Shown piece after piece: positions 20,135 to 29,346 of a stretch of DNA of 64,000 bases. The position numbers and the translations under genes are program-made. The first letter of the stretch is position 1, and every line of letters begins with the position of its first letter. The notes under the pieces are model-generated. The model saw only the letters and a list, made by a program, of their open reading frames with translations. It did not search any database and was not told the DNA's origin. The stretch spans positions 4,133,546-4,197,545 of the forward strand of contig NZ_CP036269.1 of assembly GCF_007744675.1 (NCBI RefSeq), in the 5' to 3' direction. The stretch comes from Gimesia alba. GTDB taxonomy: Bacteria; Planctomycetota; Planctomycetia; Planctomycetales; Planctomycetaceae.

Positions 20135-21733
20135 CTATTTCTTCCCTTTCAACTTCGATTTCAATTCCACCTTGTCAGCCCAGGCAAACCAGTCCTGTGC
20201 CATTTGTTTCACACGATCTGGATGTTGTGCTGCCAGATTGTTCGTCTCGCACCGGTCGGCGCTGATATCATACAGTTCCCATTCTTTGACCTGCGTATCC
20301 CAGACCAGTTTCCAGGGCCCCTGTCGTAAGGCTCGATTGCCGGACCAGTACCACGCCAGCGAATCGTGCAGCGCTTTTGCTTCCCCTTTTAAGAGCGGCA
20401 GCATACTGGTTCCTTCCAGCGGTAAAAGCTCATGCCCCTGATAGGCCTTGGGATAATCCGTTCCCGCCATTTCCAGAAAAGTCGGCATCAGATCAATAAT
20501 ATGAGCCGGGCTCCGATTGATCGTGTCAGCGGGAATGTGCCCCGGCCACCACGCAATGCAGGGAGTCGAAATGCCCCCTTCATGTACCCACGACTTATAA
20601 CGGCGGAAGGGTGAATTCTGTGCCCAACCCCAGGAGGGTCCCACGGCGACATAGTCGTCTTTCGGCCCCGGTCTGCGAACCTTCGGATCACGTCCGCCGG
20701 GCTCCTCACTGCAACCACCGTTATCAGAGAGAAACAACACCAGCGTATTATCCAACTGTCCGGTCTCTTTGAGAGTCGTCATAATCCGGCCGATATTCTG
20801 ATCCATGCTGTCAATCATCGCCGCATAAACGGCCATCCGCAGATCTTCAAATTCATGATCCGCCGATGCCCAGTCGTACGTCCGGCTGTCCCCTTCGGAA
20901 AGCGACCAGTTCTTCCCCGCCAGCCCCATTTCCTGCAGACGTTTCCAGCGATCCTTCCGCATCTGATCCCAGCCCATTTTGAATTTGCCGACATATTTTG
21001 CAATGTCCTCCGGCTTCGCATGCAGCGGGTAATGGGGGGCCGTATAACACAAATGAATGAAAAACGGTTTGTCTGATTTACTGTAACGCTGAATCATTCC
21101 CAGCGTGTGATCGGTAAACGCATCTGTCGTATAATAGTCGTCCTTGAATTCGGTGACCGCTTTATCATCCTGCCCGAAACTGCGGATACCGGCTCGTTTG
21201 TACGGCGGATCAGAAATCGTCGGGTCAAAGAAATTACAGGCTCCATCCAATACGCCATAATAGGAATCAAAGCCGCGAAAGAAAGGGTGAGTGGTTTTGT
21301 CATAGCGATCTATCCAGCCCCCCGGATACTTACTCTTGGCATAGCCTTTCGTTCGCATCAGATGCCATTTCCCACTGAGCCCCGTCTGATATCCGGCCAC
21401 TTTCATCGCTTCGCCCAGAGTGACCATATTTTGTCGCAAATGGCCCCCTTTGCCAAAACGGGGATACAGGCCCGTCAGAATGGAAGCACGTGTGGTGGTG
21501 CATTTAGCGTTATTGTAGAACTGTGTAAACCGCATCCCTTCACGGGCCAGCCGATTCAGGTTCGGCGTCTCGACTTCACCGCCATAACAACCGATGTCAG
21601 AGAACCCCATATCATCGCACATGACCAAAATGATATTTGGCTTCTCTGCCGCCTGGAGAAACGTTGTCTGTATGCAGAAGACACAGAACAGATACAGAAA
21701 GACATTGAGTCGGCGAGAGCGCAAATTCGGCAT
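20135..21733 (-). CDS. Secreted sulfatase (arylsulfatase family)
   Basis: 532 residues with an N-terminal signal (LNVFLYLFCVFCIQTTFLQAA). The alkaline-phosphatase-fold sulfatase begins KPNIILVMCDDMG with the metal-binding Asp pair. The formylglycine site is Cys78 in CTTTRASILTG. This keeps the Cys and Arg of the C-x-[PA]-x-R signature but has Thr where Pro/Ala is usual. Later conserved phrases are LFLSDNGG (metal Asp/Asn), KWHLM and HEGGISTPCIAWWPG. It hydrolyses a sulfate ester, probably on an algal or animal glycan; formylglycine maturation requires a separate enzyme not seen here. It is divergently transcribed from the propeller/sialidase genes, with 239 bases between starts, consistent with a shared regulatory region. 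Confidence 0.9.
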   Translation of the reverse strand: MPNLRSRRLNVFLYLFCVFCIQTTFLQAAEKPNIILVMCDDMGFSDIGCYGGEVETPNLNRLAREGMRFTQFYNNAKCTTTRASILTGLYPRFGKGGHLRQNMVTLGEAMKVAGYQTGLSGKWHLMRTKGYAKSKYPGGWIDRYDKTTHPFFRGFDSYYGVLDGACNFFDPTISDPPYKRAGIRSFGQDDKAVTEFKDDYYTTDAFTDHTLGMIQRYSKSDKPFFIHLCYTAPHYPLHAKPEDIAKYVGKFKMGWDQMRKDRWKRLQEMGLAGKNWSLSEGDSRTYDWASADHEFEDLRMAVYAAMIDSMDQNIGRIMTTLKETGQLDNTLVLFLSDNGGCSEEPGGRDPKVRRPGPKDDYVAVGPSWGWAQNSPFRRYKSWVHEGGISTPCIAWWPGHIPADTINRSPAHIIDLMPTFLEMAGTDYPKAYQGHELLPLEGTSMLPLLKGEAKALHDSLAWYWSGNRALRQGPWKLVWDTQVKEWELYDISADRCETNNLAAQHPDRVKQMAQDWFAWADKVELKSKLKGKK

Positions 21734-21972
21734 GGTGCTGCTTTATTTCAGAGTGTGATTGTAGAACGCGGTAAAAAGGTCCTCTTATTGTAAGCATTCA
21801 GGAGACAGGACTCAAACAATGATCTTTCCCATAGAACCGGTTCCAGAGAAATCCTCGAAGATCTGAGTTCCGAATTGATCTGTCTTTCTCCACCGGTTAC
21901 AGTTTAAAGAACATTTATTAACTCTGGGTCCCATTTTAAATATCTCTCTATTGCCGCTCCAGGAGATCAAAC

Positions 21973-23076
21973 ATGAGCCAATCGAAACAGACACAAACAC
22001 GTCGCGACTTTTTGAAAACGACTGCAGCCGGGACTACGGCGGCTCTGTTTGGCGCACCCGCAATTCATGCCGGCACCAAAACGGACTCGCGGATTGTGCT
22101 CGGTTCAGGCGACTATCAATACGAAGTCCAGCACAACTGTGTCAAGTTGCCATCGAAGTTCACATGGCAGACGACGCATAATGTCGCCGTCGATAAAGAC
22201 GGTTTTCTGTATGTGATCCACGAAGGCCGCGCCAATCAAACCGATCACCCTTCGATTTTCGTCTTTGATCCGAACGGAAAATATGTCCGTTCGTTTGGAA
22301 AACAGTTTCAGGGAGGCGGTCACGGCCTGGAAGTCCGGCAGGAAGGCAATGAACAGTTTGTCTACGTCACCGCCTATCAGCATCTGAAGACCTTCGCCAA
22401 ACTCGACCTGAAAGGTGAAACCGTCTGGCAGAAATATGCACCTATGGAATCCAAAGTGTATGCGGAAGGCGAAGCCGAACACCCGAAAAAAGTCTGGGGC
22501 CGCGATCGATTCCTGCCGACTAACTTTGCCTTTCACAATGATGGCGGTTTTTATCTGGCCGATGGTTATGGCGCCTATCAGATCCACCGTTATGACAAAG
22601 AGGGCAAATGGCAGTTCGCCTTCGGTGGAAAAGGCAAGGAAGATGGCAAATTCAATCTGCCGCACGGACTCTGGATCGATAATCGCCCGGACCGCGAAGC
22701 CTCGGTGGTCGTTGCGGATCGTGCCAATGCACGTTTGCAGTGGTTCACACTTGACGGCAAGCATCTGGAAACGATGACCGGTTTCATTCTGCCTGCCAAC
22801 CTGGATACACACAAAGAAGTACTGCTCGTCCCCGATCTGGCATCGCGAATTACGCTCCTGGGGCCGGATAACATAGTCATCGCTCATCTGGGACAGGACC
22901 CGGAATGGGAAAAAGCGATGAAAACTGCCAAACCCCGTATGCGTGAAACACCCAACAAATGGCAGGCCGGCCGCTTTGTGCATCCACATGACGCCTGTTT
23001 TGACCAGGACGGCAATATCTTCGTCGCCGAATGGGTCGCCACAGGACGGATCACAAAATTGAAACGACTCAGCTAG
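21973..23076 (+). CDS. Tat-exported NHL-repeat / six-bladed propeller protein
   Basis: 367 residues from ATG 21973, with AGGAG seven bases upstream. Tat signal: QTRRDFLKTTAAGTTAALFG with RRDFLK, cleaved near IHAG. The mature protein has repeated NHL-type blades: NVAVDKDGFLYVIHEG, SIFVFDPNGKYVRSFG, GGFYLADGYGAYQIHRYDK, GKFNLPHGLWID, VVVADRANARLQWF, and CFDQDGNIFVAEW. In planctomycetes these accompany sulfatases and sugar oxidoreductases; they may bind or act on carbohydrates, but no catalytic residue can be assigned. The HEAT-sialidase gene starts 69 bases downstream on the same strand, suggesting co-transcription. Confidence 0.85.
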   Translation: MSQSKQTQTRRDFLKTTAAGTTAALFGAPAIHAGTKTDSRIVLGSGDYQYEVQHNCVKLPSKFTWQTTHNVAVDKDGFLYVIHEGRANQTDHPSIFVFDPNGKYVRSFGKQFQGGGHGLEVRQEGNEQFVYVTAYQHLKTFAKLDLKGETVWQKYAPMESKVYAEGEAEHPKKVWGRDRFLPTNFAFHNDGGFYLADGYGAYQIHRYDKEGKWQFAFGGKGKEDGKFNLPHGLWIDNRPDREASVVVADRANARLQWFTLDGKHLETMTGFILPANLDTHKEVLLVPDLASRITLLGPDNIVIAHLGQDPEWEKAMKTAKPRMRETPNKWQAGRFVHPHDACFDQDGNIFVAEWVATGRITKLKRLS

Positions 23077-23145
23077 ACCGTCACCAAATAATTCGACTAT
23101 ACGATCAAAGCGCATTTTTCGTTCACCTTCAGAAGAAGTAACACC

Positions 23146-25077
23146 ATGAAACGAACAGTGATCCTCTCCGCACTGACTCTAATTATATTTTCGTTCTCCT
23201 TGCCGGCACTACTGTCAGCAAACGAGCCACAGCCTGCGAAAATCAAATTAAGCCCGGAAACGGAAGCGCGCTGTCTGGAAGTACTGCGAGAAGCCATTCG
23301 CAGCAATGAGTTCTGGCCTTCCATGCACGCGGCTGAAGCACTCACACTCGCTGGTAAGGGTGCTGAAGTACGTGCCATTGTGGAACCGAAACTGAAGACG
23401 GAAAAAGACGATCAACATCGCTGCGGCCTGGCCCGGGAACTGGTTCGTGCTGGCGACCGCTCCAAAGCGGCAATCATGTTCCAGATTCTGTCAGGCAAAG
23501 ATCCACACGGACACGTACATGCCTGCGAGTCTTTGTATAAAGTCAATGAGTTGGGCGATGGCGTTCTGATCCGTGAAGCAATGAAGTCAGAGAATCCCAA
23601 AAAAGCCATGATGGCAGCCGCCCTGCTCTGTCGCTGGGGAAATCCAGACGCATATCAACTCGTCCGAAAATACCTGAAAGATCCAGACGTGAGCATCGCC
23701 GCCACCGCTGCCTGGATCATCGCCCGTGTGGGAGACAAACAGGACATCCCCGCCCTTAAAGCGAACCTGAAACGAACCGATGATCCGTTTCAGCGCGCGT
23801 ATTTCGAAACCGCACTGGCCATGCACGGCGATCCGGAAGGTTTACAGGCGATTCAAAGGAACCTCTCCAGCGATAACGCGGCCGTCAAAACCTATTCCGC
23901 GATCTTTGCTGGCGAAGCAGGCGCCAGTAATTTGAAAGAGAAATTGAAGAAACAACTCAACGATGAAAACCGGGACGCACGCATCCGCGCTGCACAGGCT
24001 CTGATTGTGCTGGCCCAAACCGATCAGTATCCCAAAGACGAAATCGTCGTGAACGATGTTTACGAATTTTCCAAAGAATATCCCCGCTATAGTGAAGGCT
24101 CGATCCTGCCTTTAAACGATGGATCACTACTCTACGCGACGACACAGTTTATCGGCAGTGGCTCCGATTTTGCTTCCGCCCGAATCATTGCAAAAAAATC
24201 GACTGACGGCGGGAGAACCTGGAGCAAACCGCGCGTCTTACAGGAAAATACCGGCAAGAAAAACGTGATGTCGGCCACCCTGCGTTACCTGTCAGGCCCG
24301 ATGCACGAACAACGCCCCATAGGCTTATTCTACCTCAAGAAAAATACCCTCTCTGATCTGAAAGCGTTTTTGAAAGTCTCATACGACAATGGAAAAACCT
24401 TCGGATCGCCGATTGAAATCACCGCTCCCCCCGGCTATCACGTCATGAACAATGACCGAGTTACGATTCTGTCCTCCGGCCGCTGGCTGGCCCCGGTTGC
24501 TTCGACTCCCGACGTGCGTGAATCAAATCATTTTATCTCGACCTGTTTCATTTCTGATGACCAGGGAAAAACCTGGCGTCAGTCCAAAGGGAGCGTCGAT
24601 TATGCAAAACGGGGCGCGATGGAACCGGAAATCTTTGAATTAAAAGATGGTAAGGTGTTGATGATCTTCCGCACTCAGTCCGGTCACATTGGTTCCAGTC
24701 TCTCAAGTGATGGCGGCGACCACTGGAGCAAACCAGGTTCCTGGGGTGTCAGGGCGCCCGAAGCCCCCGCCACGCTCCGTCGCATCCCTTCCACCGGTGA
24801 CTTAATGCTGATCTGGAATGACAATTATGAACCTGGCACTGATCACAGCGGCAAACGCACGCCTCTCACCGTCGCCATCAGCGATAATGAGGGCCAGACC
24901 TGGAAATACAAAAAGAACCTGGAAACCGATCCAGAACACACGTATTCTTATATCAGTCTGATGTTCTATCAGGGGAGAGCCATCATGAGCTATTACGTCG
25001 GCGATGCCGATCGAAAGATCTCATCCCGTTTCCGCTCGGTTCCGCTGACCTGGTTCTATCAGCCTGAGTCGGATTAA
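23146..25077 (+). CDS. Exported HEAT-repeat / sialidase-like (BNR) fusion
   Basis: 643 residues with a signal peptide (LTLIIFSFSLPALLSANE). Residues about 35-300 are HEAT/PBS-lyase-like helical repeats (AAALLCRWGNPDAYQLVRKYLK, TAAWIIARVGDKQDIPALK, AAQALIVLAQ). Residues about 305-640 form a sialidase-type propeller with Asp-box motifs SxDxGxTW: STDGGRTWSKP, SYDNGKTFGSP, SDDQGKTWRQS, SSDGGDHWSKP, SDNEGQTWKYK. It probably acts as an exo-sialidase or a related glycoside-binding enzyme; catalytic Tyr/Glu and the Arg triad were not assigned with certainty. Fusion to an N-terminal HEAT scaffold is unusual compared with plain sialidases but seen in planctomycetes. It sits in the sulfatase/oxidoreductase neighbourhood. 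It is convergent with the broken PQQ-propeller gene, 9 bases away. Confidence 0.82.
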   Translation: MKRTVILSALTLIIFSFSLPALLSANEPQPAKIKLSPETEARCLEVLREAIRSNEFWPSMHAAEALTLAGKGAEVRAIVEPKLKTEKDDQHRCGLARELVRAGDRSKAAIMFQILSGKDPHGHVHACESLYKVNELGDGVLIREAMKSENPKKAMMAAALLCRWGNPDAYQLVRKYLKDPDVSIAATAAWIIARVGDKQDIPALKANLKRTDDPFQRAYFETALAMHGDPEGLQAIQRNLSSDNAAVKTYSAIFAGEAGASNLKEKLKKQLNDENRDARIRAAQALIVLAQTDQYPKDEIVVNDVYEFSKEYPRYSEGSILPLNDGSLLYATTQFIGSGSDFASARIIAKKSTDGGRTWSKPRVLQENTGKKNVMSATLRYLSGPMHEQRPIGLFYLKKNTLSDLKAFLKVSYDNGKTFGSPIEITAPPGYHVMNNDRVTILSSGRWLAPVASTPDVRESNHFISTCFISDDQGKTWRQSKGSVDYAKRGAMEPEIFELKDGKVLMIFRTQSGHIGSSLSSDGGDHWSKPGSWGVRAPEAPATLRRIPSTGDLMLIWNDNYEPGTDHSGKRTPLTVAISDNEGQTWKYKKNLETDPEHTYSYISLMFYQGRAIMSYYVGDADRKISSRFRSVPLTWFYQPESD

Positions 25078-25086
25078 GGAACGAAC

Positions 25087-26364
25087 TTACTTGCCGATGC
25101 AGAACAGCATTTCCTGGCGTTTGCCTTCGATTTCTTCAGAAACTCGCATGAAGATTCGACTGTCACAAAAAGTGGGTGTGGCAAAGACTTCCGTTCCCAG
25201 TTTGTTTTCAGCCAGCAACTCGAATTTTTTGGGATTCGCCTTGAAAATGTAGGTTTCGCCCCCTTCGTTGGTCACATAAATCCGATCTCCCACCAGAACG
25301 GGTGAAGAGCTGAACGTGCCTCCCAGGCGTCCTTTCCAGACCTGTTTGCCGGTCTTCACGTCCCAGCAGATGGCCACGCCGTTATCGGTAACAGAAAAGA
25401 TGTGGTCCCCTTTGATCAACATTGAAGGCACATACATGCGGGTATTATTTTCCCAGACCACTTCACCGGAGCCATCGGCTTTGACTGCCGACATATGATT
25501 TTTAGGATATCCGCCACTGGTCAGAATCAGTTCTCCATTGGTCACAGTAGATGTCACACATTCCGTTGTCGCGCCTTCAATCTCCCACAGTTTTTTTCCA
25601 CTAAGTGGATCGATGCCCGTTACCAAATCACAGCCCGTCATCAGGACCTGTTCTTTGCCAGCGACATTCAAAATGATCGGCGAAGGATAATTGGGCGTTT
25701 TGGGACGATCAATTTTCCAGACCACAGATCCATCCGTTCGCTTGAGAGCCGCCACCGCGCCGCCCCCTTTATTATCAGCCGACACAATCACCAGCGAATC
25801 ATAAATTGCCGGCGAAGAACCATAGCCCTGGTGAATAATATAATCCGTAATTTTCGTCTGCCACAGTTGTTTTCCGTCCAGCGACAACGCCGTCGTATAG
25901 GCGGCTCCATCGTTGATAAAATTAATAAACAATCGTTCGCCGTCACAGGCGACAGTCGATGAAGCATGCGTCGATTTTTAATTCCCCTTCTTACTGAAGC
26001 CCCCTTTGTGAATGATCGTTTTCCATACTTGTTTTCCCGTCGCTCGATCATAGCAGAGAACAAACTGTGTTTCCGTTTCCGTATCTGCGGAAGCCAGATA
26101 AATCCGATTGCCGACCACCGTGGGCGAACTATAGCCACGCCCGGGAACTGGCGTCTTCCAGATAATGTTTTCGGTCTCACTCCATTTCATCGGCGGATTT
26201 TGATTGGAGTTCGCAATCCCATTCCGCTGCGGCCCGCGCCACCAAGGCCAATCGGTAGATTTCACTTTAATCACAGCTTCAGAAGTCGCCTGCTTTTCTC
26301 CCGCAGATAGTAAGGCCGGCTGACAGAAGATCAATAACAGACAAACAACGAGTAACCGATTCAT
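25087..26364 (-). pseudogene. PQQ-like beta-propeller protein interrupted by one in-frame TAA
   Basis: One continuous frame of 426 codons encodes a signal peptide (MNRLLVVCLLLIFCQPALLSA) and a typical planctomycete PQQ_2-type propeller (WPWWRGPQRNGIA, WKTPVPGRGYSSPTVVGNRIYL, CYDRATGKQVWKT, then ACDGERLFINFIND, DPLSGKKLWEIEG, WDVKTGKQVWKGRL, SSPVLVGDRIYVTNEGGETYIF). It is broken only by TAA at 25978-25980, in the segment GFSKKGN-stop-KSTHASSTVACDG. Sequence on both sides is in the same frame and matches the family across the break, so a single base substitution (for example from CAA, GAA or AAA) explains it. It could be a true pseudogene, a sequencing error, or a readthrough site. A TTG at 25932 could restart translation but would give a propeller lacking its first blades and signal. 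Confidence 0.85.
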
Positions 26365-26713
26365 GGGTGTGCTTTCTAAAGGCAGGACAACGTGGAGGAA
26401 ACGGGATATTGAAAAGAATCAACCTCAACAGTCACGTTTTATTGTAAGCACTCTGCTACTAACCGCAAGCACTGTCAGTCTTTCTACGTAAGAAACGGTT
26501 CTCGTTTGCTCTTTCAGGAATCTGGCTAAAATCATCCATTTCGCCTGGTTTATTGGTATTTGTGGCCCCTTCAAAATATCGATCCCATCGTCAGAAAATG
26601 CTTGATCCACAGATTCAGATTGATACCTTAGATACAAATTCACAGCATTTCATTTTATACAACTCATTTTAATTTTCCCGGTGGTGCCTCCCCTCTGCTA
26701 GATTGGAAATCCG
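26365..26713. other. Intergenic gap, nothing recognised
   Basis: About 350 bases separating divergent transcripts (the broken PQQ-propeller gene leftward and a membrane-anchored hypothetical rightward). A 72-codon minus-strand frame is present but lacks a ribosome site and protein-like composition. Promoters for both sides are expected here; none was assigned. Confidence 0.35.
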
Positions 26714-27847
26714 ATGTTAACAATCCTGTATGTTGCCTTGGGTGTAATTCTCGGTTTTGTGGTTCTCATCCTGCTGATCTGGTTCTGGCTGAAGTATAAA
26801 TTTCGAAAGTTCACTTCCAAATTTGCTGAAGAACTAGCGGACGCATTTAAAAACGCTGGCGGTTTCCCTCCTCCGCTGCGAATCGATCTCGAACCGATGG
26901 ACGAGCCGGAATGGACCGATGCTGAGAAAATAGAAATGCTCTCAGCTGCTTTGAAAGAGGCTGGCTACGAACCGGATGGACTTTATGAAACATATGCCCC
27001 GGTTCATTTAAAAATCCAGGGATTTAAAAACAGGAACTTACCCGGTTTTGCAGCCCTCTATGAAATAGACCAGATCGGCGCGATTCATCTGGAACTGGTT
27101 TGTGAATTATCCAATGGCACACAAATCTCGGTAACTACGATAGCAGATGACGGAATGGATCACCCGGAGTTCTCAAGAATGATTCGCATGGTTCATCTGG
27201 ATCTTTCCGAACCAGAACAGGTACAAGAATTGTACAACCGCATGCGAGAAGAAACAGACGGAAAAACACTGGTCGATCAGACTGATAAAAAATTCGAGGA
27301 AGTCTTCAAAAAATCCTGGGCTCGCTCCATGGACTGGCGTATGGAACGCGGAGGCATCACGACTGCAGAAATTATTCGGGCAGCTGAAATCAATGGTCAA
27401 CCGACACCAACTCAAGAAGAGGTCGAGCTGGCAAAATACCCCTGGAAGGAACAGATCGATTCCTTTATTACAGACCAGATCCGCAAAAGTTACCTGAAAA
27501 ACACAAACATGTCAGGCGATGAATGGGAAGAAACGCTTGATCGTCTGGTTATCATTCACGAAAAGTCCGACCCCACGCGTTTGATTTCAGAGCTGGCAGA
27601 CATCATCACGTATGACGCTGACCTGGATGATAATGAAGAGGATGGCGAAGATGCCTATCTAAAAATGGAGTACCAGTTGAAAGCCATCTTTGATGCGGAA
27701 GCGTCTGTCATGGACGGTTTCCGCAAGGCGATTGAATTACTGCCACCGAAAAAAGAATATACTTTACACGGTTCAACGGAAACGCCCTGGCGAAGTGAAG
27801 TCTACCTCTCCCCCAATTTCTATGATGAGGACAACGATGATTTTTAA
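26714..27847 (+). CDS. Membrane-anchored hypothetical protein
   Basis: 377 residues. A single N-terminal hydrophobic helix (residues 3-28, ILYVALGVILGFVVLILLIWFW) is followed by a basic stretch (KYKFRKFTSKF), implying an inner-membrane anchor with a cytoplasmic domain. The rest is acidic and soluble-looking, rich in Glu/Asp (DADLDDNEEDGEDAYLKMEY near the end), with no cysteine or catalytic motif I recognise. It stands alone between divergent and co-directional neighbours; the next gene begins 162 bases later. The start is the only ATG ahead of the membrane helix; no strong ribosome site is seen. Function unknown. Confidence 0.7.
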   Translation: MLTILYVALGVILGFVVLILLIWFWLKYKFRKFTSKFAEELADAFKNAGGFPPPLRIDLEPMDEPEWTDAEKIEMLSAALKEAGYEPDGLYETYAPVHLKIQGFKNRNLPGFAALYEIDQIGAIHLELVCELSNGTQISVTTIADDGMDHPEFSRMIRMVHLDLSEPEQVQELYNRMREETDGKTLVDQTDKKFEEVFKKSWARSMDWRMERGGITTAEIIRAAEINGQPTPTQEEVELAKYPWKEQIDSFITDQIRKSYLKNTNMSGDEWEETLDRLVIIHEKSDPTRLISELADIITYDADLDDNEEDGEDAYLKMEYQLKAIFDAEASVMDGFRKAIELLPPKKEYTLHGSTETPWRSEVYLSPNFYDEDNDDF

Positions 27848-28009
27848 ATGCACTCTCGTCTTATCACTGCCCCACGACTTTGTCTATGAACGTCACAGGC
27901 TGAAAGATTCTCATGTAGACATCAAAAACGCTTGATGTATCAATCCTCTAGTTGGTACGATGAAAGCAATGAGTATATCCAAGCCAGCATCCCCTAAAGG
28001 AGAGCCGTT

Positions 28010-29296
28010 ATGAGCAACGTCAACCGTCGCACGTTTATGGGAGCATCTCTTGTCTGGGTCGGTGCATCGGCACTGGGACAGGCATCAGTTTCTGCAAACG
28101 AAAAAGTTAATGTGGCACTCGTCGGCTGTGGTGATCGCGGGCGCGGGCTGGGAAGCTGGTTCTCAAAACTGCCTGACAGCCAACTCATTGCAGTTTGCGA
28201 TCCCGATCAAAGCCGCAGTGGCCAGATGGCAGACCAGATTGAAAAATCGGGCGCCAAACGCCCCAGGCTGGTGGAAGATTTTCGCTCGCTCCTCGACGGA
28301 AATGAAATCGATGCGATCGTCATCGCCACCCCCGATCACTGGCATACGCCAGCCGCAATGATGGCCTGTCAGGCCGGCAAAGACGTGTATGTCGAAAAGC
28401 CCTGCTCTCACAATATCCATGAAGGACGGCAGTTGGTGAATGCCGCCCGCAAATACAAACGCGTGGTCCAGCATGGTACCAACCTGCGATCGACGCCCGT
28501 TTACGAGAAAGCCTGGAAACAGATTCAGGACGGCGTGATCGGCAAAGTAAAAATGGTTAAAGCCATTAACAATCAACGCCGTGCCCTTTATCCACCCCGT
28601 ACGAACGAACCGGTTCCCCAGGGAGTCAACTATGATCTCTGGCTGGGTCCTGCGCAAAAACGACCGTTCAACCGCAATTGCTTTCATACATCCTGGCACT
28701 GGAACTGGGATTTCGGAACCGGTGATATCGGCAACGATGGCGTGCATCAAATTGATATTGGTCGTTGGGGCATGAACCTGAAAGCACCGAATGCGGTCTC
28801 TTGCAGTGGCGCCAAACTCGGTTCCAAAGGAGATGCCCAGGAAACGCCTGACACAATGGTCGTGACCTGGGAGTATGATGATCTGCTCTACGTCTACGAA
28901 CAACGCGATTTCACCCCGTACCGCATGCAGGCACATCGCTACGATAACGACAACATCTTCTACGGCGATAAAGGCTTCATGATGGTCGATCGCTCAGGCT
29001 ATCGCATCTTCTTCAAACACGAACGTGGCCCTGCCTTTGAACAGAAATGGCAGGACACACCCACGCATTATCAGAATTTCATTGATTGCGTCAAAACCAG
29101 AAAGTCGCAAGACCTGCTGGCAGAAATTGAAGAAGGTCATTACTCGGCCCTGCTCAGCCATCTTGGAAACATTTCGTATCGCACCGGTCGTCGGCTGGTA
29201 TTCGATCCCAAAACAGAAACCTTCCCGGAAGACAAAGACGCCAACCAGTACCTGACGCGCGACTATCGCGATGGCTTCGAACTGCCTCAGGTTTAA
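28010..29296 (+). CDS. Tat-exported Gfo/Idh/MocA family oxidoreductase
   Basis: 428 residues from ATG 28010, preceded by AAAGGAG. N-terminal Tat-like signal: NRRTFMGASLVWVGASALGQ. The Rossmann domain starts KVNVALVGCGDRGRGLG (GxGxxG-type) with VCDPD for nucleotide ribose binding. The family motif EKPCSHNIHEG follows, then the C-terminal alpha/beta domain with DWGTGDIGNDGVHQID-like text (FGTGDIGNDGVHQIDIGRW). Members oxidise or isomerise sugars and cyclitols with NAD(P); exported, NAD-retaining forms are known (glucose-fructose oxidoreductase). Fifty bases downstream lies a second member of the family, so the two are probably co-transcribed. Substrate unknown; position beside sulfatases suggests sugar catabolism. 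Confidence 0.88.
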   Translation: MSNVNRRTFMGASLVWVGASALGQASVSANEKVNVALVGCGDRGRGLGSWFSKLPDSQLIAVCDPDQSRSGQMADQIEKSGAKRPRLVEDFRSLLDGNEIDAIVIATPDHWHTPAAMMACQAGKDVYVEKPCSHNIHEGRQLVNAARKYKRVVQHGTNLRSTPVYEKAWKQIQDGVIGKVKMVKAINNQRRALYPPRTNEPVPQGVNYDLWLGPAQKRPFNRNCFHTSWHWNWDFGTGDIGNDGVHQIDIGRWGMNLKAPNAVSCSGAKLGSKGDAQETPDTMVVTWEYDDLLYVYEQRDFTPYRMQAHRYDNDNIFYGDKGFMMVDRSGYRIFFKHERGPAFEQKWQDTPTHYQNFIDCVKTRKSQDLLAEIEEGHYSALLSHLGNISYRTGRRLVFDPKTETFPEDKDANQYLTRDYRDGFELPQV

Positions 29297-29346
29297 ATTC
29301 ATCGTAAAACATCAGACAGAGACCTCGATAAAGAGAAAGTAGAATC

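Noticed and set aside
22105..23115. 336-codon minus-strand open frame opposite the NHL-propeller gene
   Set aside because: It is the complement of a well-supported coding gene with a Tat signal and propeller blades; shadow frame.
26425..26643. 72-codon minus-strand frame as a gene
   Set aside because: Isolated, without ribosome site or family features in a probable promoter gap.
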